A stretch of 12,963 nt of DNA from Betaproteobacteria bacterium. GTDB taxonomy: Bacteria > Pseudomonadota > Gammaproteobacteria > Burkholderiales > Burkholderiaceae. A model generated the notes under the pieces. The model saw only the letters and a program-made list of their open reading frames with translations, was not told where the DNA came from and did not search any database. The DNA is taken from assembly GCA_013205155.1 (NCBI GenBank), contig JABMMT010000253.1:1-12963 (forward strand), read 5' to 3'. The position numbers and the translations under genes are program-made. Positions within the stretch are counted from its first letter, which is position 1; each line of letters opens with the position of its first letter. Below are positions 1 to 6,627 of the stretch, piece by piece.

Positions 1-486
1 AAACCACACCTTATATTTAGGAAGTTCATTTCGCAACTCCTTAACTGAACCAAACATTCCCAAAATAAAGCCTCCTAAGTTCAATATAGAAACGTAGTTC
101 TTATCTTGTGAAGTAACAGTTTGATATTCAGTAAAACCAGGTAAAAAATTTCCGCTAATGGCAATGCCTGCTTCATTTTGCCCTTCTAGATACGCAGGAG
201 GTCCCGCCAAGACTCCAGGTGCAATTGCGACAAAAGCATATTTACTTGATAGGCTTGTTACGGGCAGCTTTAGCGATGCTGGCGCGCTGAGAGAAATAGG
301 AGTACCTTTGGGGTTTGCCGTGAGCTGCCACCTCATATCAAAAGCCCACTCCATCGTTCTACCAGCAACAACCGATCCATCTTTTGCAACTATATTGGCA
401 GCAGTACATGCAACTGCATTTCCTATAGAAGAGAAAATAAGTGAGCCGGCCAACAGGAGGCCGCAAGGGGACTTGATATTTTCCAT
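1..486 (-). CDS. Choloylglycine hydrolase / penicillin V acylase family protein, N-terminal part (cut by window edge)
   Basis: The minus-strand frame is open from ATG at 486 to base 1 (162 codons, no stop), so the gene continues outside the window. Residues 1-26 form a signal peptide (short basic start, hydrophobic core, end in AVA) and Cys27 follows at once. In this Ntn-hydrolase family the Cys becomes the N-terminal nucleophile after processing. The motif GRTMEW at 42-47 puts Arg43 sixteen residues after the Cys, as in bile salt hydrolases, with Glu46 at the usual Asp position. A GQNEAGI...PGFTEYQ stretch further on is also typical. The family cleaves linear amide bonds (penicillin V, conjugated bile salts, acyl-homoserine lactones); the substrate here is unknown. 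The start is the only ATG before an in-frame TAA. The ribosome binding site is weak. AVAC could also be read as a lipobox, but the family catalytic Cys explains it better. Confidence 0.82.
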   Translation of the reverse strand, partial: MENIKSPCGLLLAGSLIFSSIGNAVACTAANIVAKDGSVVAGRTMEWAFDMRWQLTANPKGTPISLSAPASLKLPVTSLSSKYAFVAIAPGVLAGPPAYLEGQNEAGIAISGNFLPGFTEYQTVTSQDKNYVSILNLGGFILGMFGSVKELRNELPKYKVWF

Positions 487-525
487 ATTTGGTTGTGGAG
501 AGTTGAAAGGATCTGTAGGTTAACA

Positions 526-554
526 GATATAAATTACGTATTAATTATGCTTAA
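526..554 (-). promoter_or_regulatory. Candidate sigma-70-like promoter for the acylase-family gene
   Basis: On the minus strand TTAAGC (554-549) and TATATC (531-526) are separated by 17 bases, about 40 bases before the ATG at 486. Each hexamer deviates from consensus, so this is only a plausible candidate in a very AT-rich stretch. Confidence 0.25.
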
Positions 555-667
555 TAAATGGGTTTACCCTATTATTTAGCCTTACTAGTTCAAGATGGGC
601 ATAAATTGTCGTCTAGTGGCCAAAAGCAGCCCCAATAACCGTTACTTAAAGTAACGCTCAAAAGACA

Positions 668-695
668 AAACCCCCACCATTACTGATGAGGGTTT
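668..695 (-). terminator. Rho-independent terminator in repeat copy 1
   Basis: On the minus strand AAACCCTCA (695-687) pairs with TGGGGGTTT (676-668) over nine positions, with one U-G pair and a ten-base loop, followed by the T-rich run TTTTGTCTTTT. Read on the plus strand the same hairpin has one C-A mismatch and is followed by TTTGCTTTT, so it may act both ways but suits minus-strand transcripts better. It is placed to stop the Rut-like operon, which ends at 883, before the acylase-family gene. Confidence 0.75.
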
Positions 696-702
696 GCTTT
701 TC

Positions 703-747
703 TGGTGGGCCCACCAGGACTTGAACCTGGGACCAAAGGTTATTGAA
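703..747 (-). pseudogene. 3' remnant of a tRNA with CAU anticodon (Ile2- or Met-type)
   Basis: On the minus strand the order is variable loop TGGTC (735-731), T stem CCAGG (730-726), T loop TTCAAGT (725-719), T stem CCTGG (718-714), acceptor strand TGGGCCC (713-707) and ACCA (706-703). This is a perfect tRNA 3' part. Beyond about 739 the match to copy 3 decays and the anticodon loop is lost. No matching acceptor 5' strand (GGGCCCA) or D arm lies upstream, so it is a fragment and not a working gene. Confidence 0.8.
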
Positions 748-882
748 AACACCCTTTTGATTCTTTAAGTAGCCAGATCCTTGCGCGATACAAACTCTCT
801 GATCTCATCGCGAGCATTTTCGAAAAATTAGGCAACTAGTTGAAAGTATTGTACCTCAACCCGACTTAAGTTAATACTCAAT

Positions 883-1686
883 TTATGCATCAACTTTATT
901 AAAAAATTCGAGCGCAAGCTGATTGAAGACATCCACCCTCACTGAGGTGAAAGCATGCCCCCCCCAATCTAACTCTACAAATTGAGATTTTTTAATGAGT
1001 ACTTGTAATTCCTTGGTCAAGTAGGATGGAACTAAAAAGTCATCTACTGCGGTCGTTACCAAAGTCGGTAAATTAATGTCAGGAATAGATGTCCTTCCGT
1101 CATATTCCAGAAATAAATTAATTTTTTTCAATAGCAGATCCGCAAAGGGGAAATTAGCAGCCATTATTTTTCCCTCCTCCTTTAATAGAGCATCGTGCTC
1201 AGAAATCCACTTTGGCGGATATAGAAATAAAGGCTGAGCCTCAACATATGCCTTAGGCCCAGAGCTTTGGAGAATTTTCTTTCTAACCTCAAAGCAGCGT
1301 GTCAAATAAGCATCTGCTTTTGCCCAGGCATTTATAACCAATAAACTCCGCAACCTAGATGAGTCAATCTGCGCTAATTCAATTCCAACGATAGCCCCAA
1401 TGGCATGCCCTACAAAATGTGCCTCAGAAATCATCAATGCATCAAGAACTGCCAGTGCATCTTCGGCCATTCTTTTAATTGATTGCTGGCCGATAATTTC
1501 TCGACTACTTTGACCTGAGCCAGCCTGGTCATAAAGTATGACCCGATGTCTCTTTGAAAGTGATAGTACTTGTGGATTCCAAAAATGTGCGGCGCCACCC
1601 ATACCAGCAGATAAGATGATTGGGGAGCCAATTGAACCAATCATCTCGTAATGAATTTGTACGCCCTGACTAGTAACAAAAGGCAT
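883..1686 (-). CDS. rutD: RutD-like alpha/beta hydrolase, Ala in place of the nucleophile
   Basis: This 267-residue alpha/beta-hydrolase-fold protein closely follows E. coli RutD, the proposed aminoacrylate hydrolase of uracil degradation. Shared blocks include the GMGGAAHFW oxyanion region, YDQAGSG, VGHAIGAIVG, RCFEVRKKIL and VEAQPLFLYP. The nucleophile elbow reads GHAIG (residues 93-97), with Ala where Ser is usual; as I recall E. coli RutD likewise has GHALG, so the change is a family trait and not damage. An acid (DD at 215-216) and His244 in GGHAF remain. An in-frame start at 1713 would overlap the upstream gene; I prefer ATG 1686, preceded by AAAGG, starting two bases after the stop of the RutB-like gene and aligning with the MPF start of the paralogue at 3276-4112. 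It is the last gene of the operon. Confidence 0.83.
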   Translation of the reverse strand: MPFVTSQGVQIHYEMIGSIGSPIILSAGMGGAAHFWNPQVLSLSKRHRVILYDQAGSGQSSREIIGQQSIKRMAEDALAVLDALMISEAHFVGHAIGAIVGIELAQIDSSRLRSLLVINAWAKADAYLTRCFEVRKKILQSSGPKAYVEAQPLFLYPPKWISEHDALLKEEGKIMAANFPFADLLLKKINLFLEYDGRTSIPDINLPTLVTTAVDDFLVPSYLTKELQVLIKKSQFVELDWGGHAFTSVRVDVFNQLALEFFNKVDA

Positions 1687-1688
1687 TT

Positions 1689-2405
1689 TTATAGCGCCTT
1701 TAATCCATGACAAAATTCATCAGTTTTGCAGGTCCAACCAAAGAAATTTTGAATGTTATATATCGTCGCCTGTTGAATAAAGTCGGGCCCCGCTTGATGT
1801 GTCGCATCCTCTAACATTACGCTAAAGTACTCTAGGAAAAAGCCGTCACGCATGGTGGATTCAACACAAACATTTGTAGCGATTCCACAGAAAATCAGAT
1901 TTCGAATCCCATAGCTTCTTAATAAACTATCAAATTGTGTATTATAAAACCCGCTATAGCGTGTTTTCGCAATAAGAACCTCTTCGGGGCCCGGCTTAAA
2001 TTCCTCAATCAACTCATAATCCCAACCACCCCGAGATAAAAGTTTTCCTTGTAATTCGGGATTTTTTTTCATAGTTTTAATGGCATTTGATTTATACCAG
2101 TTTGGCGAACCAGGCCCACCAGCCTCAACATAATTCTTATCCCATCCATTTTGAAAGAAAAATACTTTCATTCCGACTTTTCTCGACATCGTTAGGGCTT
2201 GAGAAATTTTTTCAATCACTTTTTTAGCGCCAGATATATCAAATCCAGCTAGGTCAAGATAGCCTCCGTTTGAAGCATATGCATTCTGCATATCTACTAC
2301 GATCAAAGCCGTTTGTGAAAGATTTAATTCTAGCTCTTCGGGCTTCGTATCTAACTTAAATAGTTTTGAATCCTTATTTAATTGATTGGTATTGTCAATT
2401 AACAT
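1689..2405 (-). CDS. rutB: RutB-like ureidoacrylate amidohydrolase (isochorismatase fold)
   Basis: A 238-residue cysteine hydrolase of the isochorismatase superfamily. It matches E. coli RutB along most of its length: LIVVDMQNAYA, GGYLDLAGFDIS, FQNGWD, YVEAGGPGSPN, KSNAIKTM, RYSGFYNT, GIATNVCVEST, RDGFFLEYF and LEDATHQAGP. The triad is Asp38, Lys147 and Cys180, with spacings of 109 and 33 residues identical to RutB Asp24-Lys133-Cys166. RutB hydrolyses (peroxy)ureidoacrylate to aminoacrylate plus carbamate, releasing CO2 and ammonia in the cytoplasm. A TTG at 2435 is possible, but ATG 2405 follows a clear GGAG at proper spacing. The protein has an N-terminal extension of about 14 residues relative to E. 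coli RutB. Between its start and the ATPase stop at 2474 lie about 70 bases, the widest gap in the operon. The true substrate may be a ureidoacrylate analogue, as RutA is absent. Confidence 0.88.
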   Translation of the reverse strand: MLIDNTNQLNKDSKLFKLDTKPEELELNLSQTALIVVDMQNAYASNGGYLDLAGFDISGAKKVIEKISQALTMSRKVGMKVFFFQNGWDKNYVEAGGPGSPNWYKSNAIKTMKKNPELQGKLLSRGGWDYELIEEFKPGPEEVLIAKTRYSGFYNTQFDSLLRSYGIRNLIFCGIATNVCVESTMRDGFFLEYFSVMLEDATHQAGPDFIQQATIYNIQNFFGWTCKTDEFCHGLKAL

Positions 2406-2473
2406 GTTGATTACTCCAAAGGAAAAATTTCTCAAGATTAAGTAAAACGTTAAAAACTATCATCACAAGATCT

Positions 2474-3283
2474 CTAAATTTGAATTTCTAAATCTGTCCA
2501 TATTTGGTCGAAATATTTTTGATACTCCAAGTTTTTTCGGATATGAACTGGATCTCTATCTGATAATGACAATTCAATATCGTAAATTTTTTTTACATAT
2601 GAAGGTCGATGACTCAGCACCAGCACCCTATCAGCCATCGTAATAGCTTCGCTTATATCATGCGTAACAAGGATTGCACTTTTACCTCTCTCACGAATAA
2701 TTTTCATTACTTCTCCTTGCAAAAGAATTCGCGTTTGAAAATCAAGGGCAGAAAAAGGTTCATCTAATAGAATTACATCAGGATCAAAAGCAAGTGTCCT
2801 CATAAAAGCTACACGTTGCCTCATACCTCCAGATAGCGTGGTAGGAAGATTATTTTCGAAGCCTTTTAAACCATAAGCCTCAATTAATTGCATCGCTTTT
2901 TCACGCGCTAGCTTATCACTGACCCCCCTCACCTCAAGCCCCAAGATAACATTTTCGATGACAGTCCGCCATGGCAAAAGCATATCTTTTTGAAGCATGT
3001 ATCCCACTTGTCCTACAGCACCTTGCACAAGTTTTTCTTGAACATGTACTGAGCCTTTAGTCGGCTCAATTAATCCAGCGATCACATTAAAAATAGTTGT
3101 TTTGCCACATCCAGATGGCCCAACTACTGCTAGAATTTCATGCTCTTTTAAGTTAAAAGAAACCTCTCCAAGTGCTATCAAATCCGTCATATCAGGGTTC
3201 TGAAAAACCATTCCTATTGAGTCAACCTTCATTACCACCCTAGGTTTACTATCTTGAGTAGAATTACTGTCAACATTAGCCAT
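2474..3283 (-). CDS. ABC transporter ATP-binding protein, NitT/TauT (SsuB/TauB) type
   Basis: A 269-residue ABC ATPase with all motifs: Walker A GPSGCGKTT (55-63), Q-loop in YMLQKD (Gln98), LPW after it as in nitrate/taurine/sulfonate ATPases, signature LSGGMRQR (150-157), Walker B VILLDEP (170-176, catalytic Glu175), D-loop SALD and switch His208. It should power import together with the permease at 4137-4916 and the binding protein at 5322-6383. An in-frame ATG at 3316 would add eleven basic residues, but lacks a ribosome site; ATG 3283 has GAGAT upstream. Either start overlaps the end of the preceding hydrolase gene (stop at 3276), so the two are translationally coupled. Transporter genes are interleaved with enzyme genes, which argues for one shared substrate pathway. 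Confidence 0.9.
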   Translation of the reverse strand: MANVDSNSTQDSKPRVVMKVDSIGMVFQNPDMTDLIALGEVSFNLKEHEILAVVGPSGCGKTTIFNVIAGLIEPTKGSVHVQEKLVQGAVGQVGYMLQKDMLLPWRTVIENVILGLEVRGVSDKLAREKAMQLIEAYGLKGFENNLPTTLSGGMRQRVAFMRTLAFDPDVILLDEPFSALDFQTRILLQGEVMKIIRERGKSAILVTHDISEAITMADRVLVLSHRPSYVKKIYDIELSLSDRDPVHIRKNLEYQKYFDQIWTDLEIQI

Positions 3284-4112
3284 TTTTTTGATCTCTATTC
3301 GCCTTTTGAAATTCATTATCAGCGGTCATTAAATATTTAATAACGTAGTCATTAAATTCATCTGGTAGCACCTGAGATATTGCGTGACCACCAGTCTCAA
3401 AAAAATGTGTCTCAGCATGCGGGATATATTCAGCAATCTCTTCAGAGTAAAAAATTGGGGTTAGATGGTCATCCTTAGCACAAATAATCGCCGTTTGACA
3501 TTTGATATCTCGAAGCTTCTCTTCTGGGCCATACGCACAAATGGCATCAATACGGCTACACATAATTTCACTAGGGGGGAATGCGTCAGCTGATGCCTGC
3601 TCACCAGCCTCAATATCATGAATATTTTTACTGACATACCATGGAGACATCAAAAATAATGGTGTCGTTTGGACATAGGCTAAAGGCCCGCTATCCAGTA
3701 AAACTCTTTTCCTGACATCAAAACATCTTTGAAAATAACTATCCTTCCTAGCCCACCCAGAATACATTACTGCGCTTCGAATTCTTTCTGGGTAGCGCAT
3801 GGCCATATCCTGAGCCATCACCGCCCCCGTTGAATGACCAACAATATGTGCACTTTTAAGATCCAGCTCATCCATTACTGCAATCATGTCATCAGTCATT
3901 AACTCAACTGAATATTTCAATTTATCCTTACTTGATTTACCAGTCCCCCGGTGGTCATGTAAAACTAAATTAAAATTCTCTGAAAATGACTTTACTTGGG
4001 GCTTCCAATACCCTGAAGCTCCTCCAATGCCAGCTACCAATAAAACTGGGGGGCCATTTCCTAGACTCTCATAATAAATCTCACCTTGATTGCTGGCTTT
4101 AGCGAATGGCAT
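3276..4112 (-). CDS. Alpha/beta hydrolase, RutD-related, with intact catalytic Ser
   Basis: A 278-residue alpha/beta hydrolase. The nucleophile elbow is GHSTG (92-96) with Ser94; the acid is in KDDH (Asp214 or 215) and the base is His243 in GGHAI. It shares the RutD-like blocks GIGGASGYWKPQ, HDHRGTG, RCFDVRKRVLL and TPLFL with the last gene of the operon, so the two are paralogues, but this copy keeps a canonical triad and should be a true serine hydrolase (ester, amide or C-C bond). The start at 4112 is supported by GAGGGG nine bases upstream. It starts 24 bases after the permease stop and its 3' end overlaps the ATPase start by eight bases. Substrate is unknown; an N-formyl or carbamoyl amide hydrolase like NicD is one alternative to a second aminoacrylate-type hydrolase. 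Confidence 0.8.
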   Translation of the reverse strand: MPFAKASNQGEIYYESLGNGPPVLLVAGIGGASGYWKPQVKSFSENFNLVLHDHRGTGKSSKDKLKYSVELMTDDMIAVMDELDLKSAHIVGHSTGAVMAQDMAMRYPERIRSAVMYSGWARKDSYFQRCFDVRKRVLLDSGPLAYVQTTPLFLMSPWYVSKNIHDIEAGEQASADAFPPSEIMCSRIDAICAYGPEEKLRDIKCQTAIICAKDDHLTPIFYSEEIAEYIPHAETHFFETGGHAISQVLPDEFNDYVIKYLMTADNEFQKANRDQKNG

Positions 4113-4136
4113 TTCAATTAACCCCTCATATAAAAA

Positions 4137-4916
4137 TTAATTCCAGCGAAACCTTTTCTCGATTAAAGTCACTCCATAATCAAGAATAAGTGCTAATGCC
4201 ATCATCGAAAATAAACCAACCCAAACGGTATTCAAATCGTAAATTGTCCCAGCGTAGTAAACCAGATAACCTAGTCCTTCTTTGGCAGCAATGTATTCCC
4301 CTACTACTGCGCCAATCAGTGCAAATCCCACATTTAAGCGTAAACCGGAAACAATCCAAGGGATTGTTGAAGGAATAATCACCTTTCTGAAAGAGGTCAT
4401 TCTCGTTGCGCCTAAAGAACGCATCAGACGAATCAAGTCCTGGTCAACCTGCTGGGCACCACTGTACGCAGTAACTAAAGAAACAATAAAACAAATAATT
4501 GCTGCAATAGCAACCTTGGATTCGATACCTAAACCGAACCAAACAATAATTAGAGGGGCGAGCGCAATCTTGGGTAAGCCATTAATCGCGACAATAAATG
4601 GCCTTAGAACCTTAGCAAATGTTGGAGTTAGCCATAAACTAAGCCCTATTAAGCTTCCCAGAAAGCTTCCGATAAAAAAGCCTAATGCGGACTCAAGAGC
4701 AGTGATCCATGTATGTTTTAGCAAACTGAGATCACCGATTTGCTCGATAAATTTAATAAAAATACCGCTTGGCAAGCCATATAGGTAAACCTTTAGCAGG
4801 CCTGTACGAATGGCTAATTCCCACGCTCCAAAAAAGGCTACTGTCAGCCCTATTTGTGCGAGCAGAATTTTTAACCATACTGAACCAAAGAAAGATCTAG
4901 TCTTAAGCATGGTCAT
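4137..4916 (-). CDS. ABC transporter permease, NitT/TauT (SsuC/TauC) type
   Basis: A 259-residue inner-membrane permease with about six hydrophobic segments (roughly 15-37, 71-95, 107-130, 133-153, 188-212, 228-250). The cytoplasmic EAA-type coupling loop is at about 161-182 (LMRSLGA...KVIIP), where the ATPase docks. NGLPKIALAPLIIVWFGLG at 112-130 is the conserved stretch of the nitrate/taurine/sulfonate permease family. Only one permease gene is present, as expected for a homodimeric channel of this family. The start is ATG 4916, with another ATG two codons on; no good ribosome site is visible for either. The gene begins five bases after the RidA-like stop, so it probably depends on translational coupling. 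Confidence 0.9.
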   Translation of the reverse strand: MTMLKTRSFFGSVWLKILLAQIGLTVAFFGAWELAIRTGLLKVYLYGLPSGIFIKFIEQIGDLSLLKHTWITALESALGFFIGSFLGSLIGLSLWLTPTFAKVLRPFIVAINGLPKIALAPLIIVWFGLGIESKVAIAAIICFIVSLVTAYSGAQQVDQDLIRLMRSLGATRMTSFRKVIIPSTIPWIVSGLRLNVGFALIGAVVGEYIAAKEGLGYLVYYAGTIYDLNTVWVGLFSMMALALILDYGVTLIEKRFRWN

Positions 4917-4921
4917 GACAA

Positions 4922-5311
4922 TTATTTTTTAGGCAAATGAGCAGTAGAAGATATTTCCACTAGAAATTCAGTCTTAACTAAATCAGCCCTGATGCAGTAA
5001 CGAGCCGGGTATGGACTAGAAAAATATTCCTTATACACAATGTTCATCGCCGCGTAGTCATTAAGATCCTTTAAGAAGATTGCGTTGTACACCACATCAT
5101 CCATAGTACCGCCAGCCGATTCAACTACGGATTTAATGGACTCAAGAATTGCTCGGCACTGTGCGCTTGCATCTCCCACTCCTATAGTCTTGCCTTCGAT
5201 ATCCATAGCCAGCATTCCAGAGACATATAAAATATTGTCGGCCACAACTCCAGGTGAATAGGGCGCTAGAGGTGGTGGTGATCCCTTTGGGATAACTGGG
5301 GTTCTTGGCAT
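4922..5311 (-). CDS. rutC: RutC-like protein, RidA/YjgF/UK114 family
   Basis: A 129-residue RidA-fold protein, the full family length. It matches E. coli RutC: LAPYSPG, YVSGMLA, ESAGGTMDDV, DYAAMN, PARYCI, LVKTEFLVEI and a final AHLPKK. Arg104 and Glu119 occupy the positions of the RidA active-site Arg105 and Glu120 that deaminate enamines. RutC is reported to act on 3-aminoacrylate, giving malonate semialdehyde and ammonia, directly after the RutB step. AAAGGAG seven bases before ATG 5311 is the best ribosome site in the operon and overlaps the stop of the binding-protein gene (5322-5324). It sits between binding protein and permease, tying enamine disposal to transport. Confidence 0.88.
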   Translation of the reverse strand: MPRTPVIPKGSPPPLAPYSPGVVADNILYVSGMLAMDIEGKTIGVGDASAQCRAILESIKSVVESAGGTMDDVVYNAIFLKDLNDYAAMNIVYKEYFSSPYPARYCIRADLVKTEFLVEISSTAHLPKK

Positions 5312-5321
5312 ATTGACTCCT

Positions 5322-6383
5322 TTAGTTGGTTAAACCAAAATCTTTGGCTGCTTTTATCGCAAATGTGTTATCCACCATTTGCGAATAATCAAGGGTTTGC
5401 TTCAACGTACCTGCGCCTGCTTCGTGCTTCATGATTGCATCCCAATCCACCTTTGTGATGATCGGATTACGGGGTACGACATATGGCGCTTTCATGAAAT
5501 TTGCTGAGCCAATTTTGATGACGTCTTTAGGTACTTGGGGAAATTCTTGAGCACTAATTTCAGCAAACATATTGGGGTCGGTGTGCAATAATTTCATCGA
5601 CTCAGCTAATGCATTACAAAATGCTTGAACCGTAGGCCCATTTGATTGAACATAGCTTTCAGTACAAAAAATTGATGTGAATGCTATTGGCCCAAGAATA
5701 TTAGCGAAAGAAAATACGTTCTCTAATCCAAATTGTTCTACGCCAATCGTAGCATCCCAGTCAAAAGCAATCGCCACATCTGCTCGGCCATCTTTTACGG
5801 CGGTCGCTTGGGCTCCTGGAGGTAACTCAATAAATGTAATACCCGCATCCTTAGGATCAAACCCACCAATCATGCGCATTATATAAGTTGGGGTTGAGAT
5901 GGTATTTGACGGAAATCGTAGAGTAGCAATTCTTTTTCCTTTGAAGTCATTTAAAGAATTAATTTTTGTTCCGGGCTTAGCAATTGCAAAAAGAGAAATT
6001 CCTCCTGCAATCTTTGCTACGCACTTCATCTTTCCGCCTTCTAAGGTCGCATTGACTGACATTCCCGTTCCAGTGCAAGCAAACTGCCCCCTACCTGAAA
6101 GTAAAACTGGCACTGGCAAAGCAATTCCTCCTGCAGTAGAGAGATCAACATCTAAGCCATGCTTTATAAATAAACCCTTCTTAAGCGCGGTATACACAGG
6201 TGTATAGAGTGCAATATGGATCGCCTCCGAAAGAACAACTTTAGTTCTCTGTTGAGCATTTACATTAAATGGTATTGAAGATGCTAGGGCTAAACCGCCT
6301 ATTCCTCCCAACACTTTTCGTCTGTCCAGTGATTCTAAATTAGTATCAATCGTTAAAATATCTTTTGTTGATAATTTACTCAT
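5322..6383 (-). CDS. ABC transporter substrate-binding protein, NMT1/SsuA-like, with Tat-type signal
   Basis: A 353-residue periplasmic binding protein of the NMT1/THI5/SsuA fold. An unusually late signal peptide begins with the twin arginines of DRRKVLGG (Arg21-Arg22), then a hydrophobic stretch and a likely cut after NVNA (residue 43), which points to Tat export. The mature part starts with TKVVLSEAIHIALYTPVYTA and has KKGLFIKHGLDVDL, FKGKRIATLRF and GRADVAIAFDWD, typical of sulfonate, taurine or pyrimidine-precursor binders; ligand cannot be read. An ATG at 6398 lies in frame but has no ribosome site, whereas ATG 6383 has GGGAG eight bases upstream. It is the first main gene of the operon. 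Its ribosome site lies inside a 20-codon upstream ORF (6386-6448). Confidence 0.86.
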   Translation of the reverse strand: MSKLSTKDILTIDTNLESLDRRKVLGGIGGLALASSIPFNVNAQQRTKVVLSEAIHIALYTPVYTALKKGLFIKHGLDVDLSTAGGIALPVPVLLSGRGQFACTGTGMSVNATLEGGKMKCVAKIAGGISLFAIAKPGTKINSLNDFKGKRIATLRFPSNTISTPTYIMRMIGGFDPKDAGITFIELPPGAQATAVKDGRADVAIAFDWDATIGVEQFGLENVFSFANILGPIAFTSIFCTESYVQSNGPTVQAFCNALAESMKLLHTDPNMFAEISAQEFPQVPKDVIKIGSANFMKAPYVVPRNPIITKVDWDAIMKHEAGAGTLKQTLDYSQMVDNTFAIKAAKDFGLTN

Positions 6384-6385
6384 GC

Positions 6386-6448
6386 TTAAATCTCCCATTG
6401 CAGGTTAGATGAAAAATGAAATAGACCAAGTATGAATTTGCTTTTCAT
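6386..6448 (-). CDS. Possible 20-residue leader ORF before the binding-protein gene
   Basis: ATG at 6448 follows AAGGA at a seven-base spacing and is open for 20 codons (MKSKFILGL...WEI), ending in TAA at 6388-6386, two bases before the ATG of the binding-protein gene. The peptide is hydrophobic with a basic start and no run of one amino acid, so no attenuation logic is obvious. Its end covers the ribosome site GGGAG of the next gene, so translation of the two could be coupled. It is short enough to be chance. Confidence 0.3.
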   Translation of the reverse strand: MKSKFILGLFHFSSNLQWEI

Positions 6449-6482
6449 ATGCCTGTCCTTAGTGATGATTTTTATGAAATAT

Positions 6483-6595
6483 CGAATAGGTATTCGCAAT
6501 CTCATACAAGGTGCTTAATAAACTCTAAGCCAAAGGGAATAGACTGGTTATAGAAACTATAGACTTAAATAGGTATCAAGATACGCTGGTATACC
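6483..6595. promoter_or_regulatory. Operator-like inverted repeats upstream of the Rut-like operon
   Basis: Three perfect inverted repeats lie in the 250 bases before the operon: CGAATA-GG-TATTCG (6483-6496), GTATC-AA-GATAC (6573-6584) and GGTATACC (6588-6595). AATAGGTAT also recurs at 6485 and 6568. GGTATACC resembles the short palindromes bound by GntR-type (FCD) regulators, which often control amide or nitrogen uptake genes, but no regulator gene is present in the window. No convincing -35/-10 pair could be picked out. Confidence 0.35.
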
Positions 6596-6627
6596 CTTGG
6601 TCTATTAATTAATAGAAGATCACTCCT

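Larger units (their letters stand above)
630..747 (-). repeat. tRNA-end repeat, copy 1
   Basis: This is the most complete of three related units. In plus-strand order it has CCCCAA, a 17-base palindrome (640-656, arms CGTTACTT and AAGTAACG around one A), a hairpin terminator (668-695), and a tRNA 3' part (703 to about 740). Bases 630-715 match 6628-6713 with about seven mismatches, at an offset of exactly 5998 bp. The same orientation in all copies makes them direct repeats. Such duplication of a tRNA 3' end plus terminator is the classic footprint of tyrosine-recombinase integration at a tRNA gene. No integrase is seen here, so that origin is inference. Confidence 0.85.
487..882. other. Gene-free stretch between the acylase gene and the Rut-like operon
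   Basis: This 396-base stretch has no convincing complete gene. It holds the candidate promoter of the left-edge gene, then the first copy of the tRNA-end repeat (630-747), then about 135 bases of AT-rich sequence after the end of the Rut-like operon. On the minus strand, 768-827 keeps a 20-codon open segment (ending RKDLAT then TAA at 767-765) that reads like a protein C-terminus but has a stop just upstream; it may be a remnant of a lost gene. No strong hairpin lies right after the operon's last stop at 883, so the repeat's terminator probably ends that transcript. Confidence 0.6.

Noticed and set aside
158..523. Plus-strand ORF of 121 codons
   Set aside because: It lies opposite the acylase-family gene, whose minus frame has a signal peptide, catalytic Cys and family motifs; the plus frame has no recognisable features.
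703..790. Functional tRNA gene at repeat copy 1
   Set aside because: The T arm and acceptor 3' strand are perfect, but the anticodon loop is degraded and no D arm or pairing 5' acceptor strand is found upstream.
2406..2435. TTG start giving a ten-residue longer RutB-like protein
   Set aside because: ATG 2405 has a clear GGAG ribosome site and the extra residues match nothing in the family.
4282..4788. Plus-strand ORF of 168 codons
   Set aside because: It is the antisense of the ABC permease gene, which is complete and well conserved; the plus frame shows no domain and no ribosome site.
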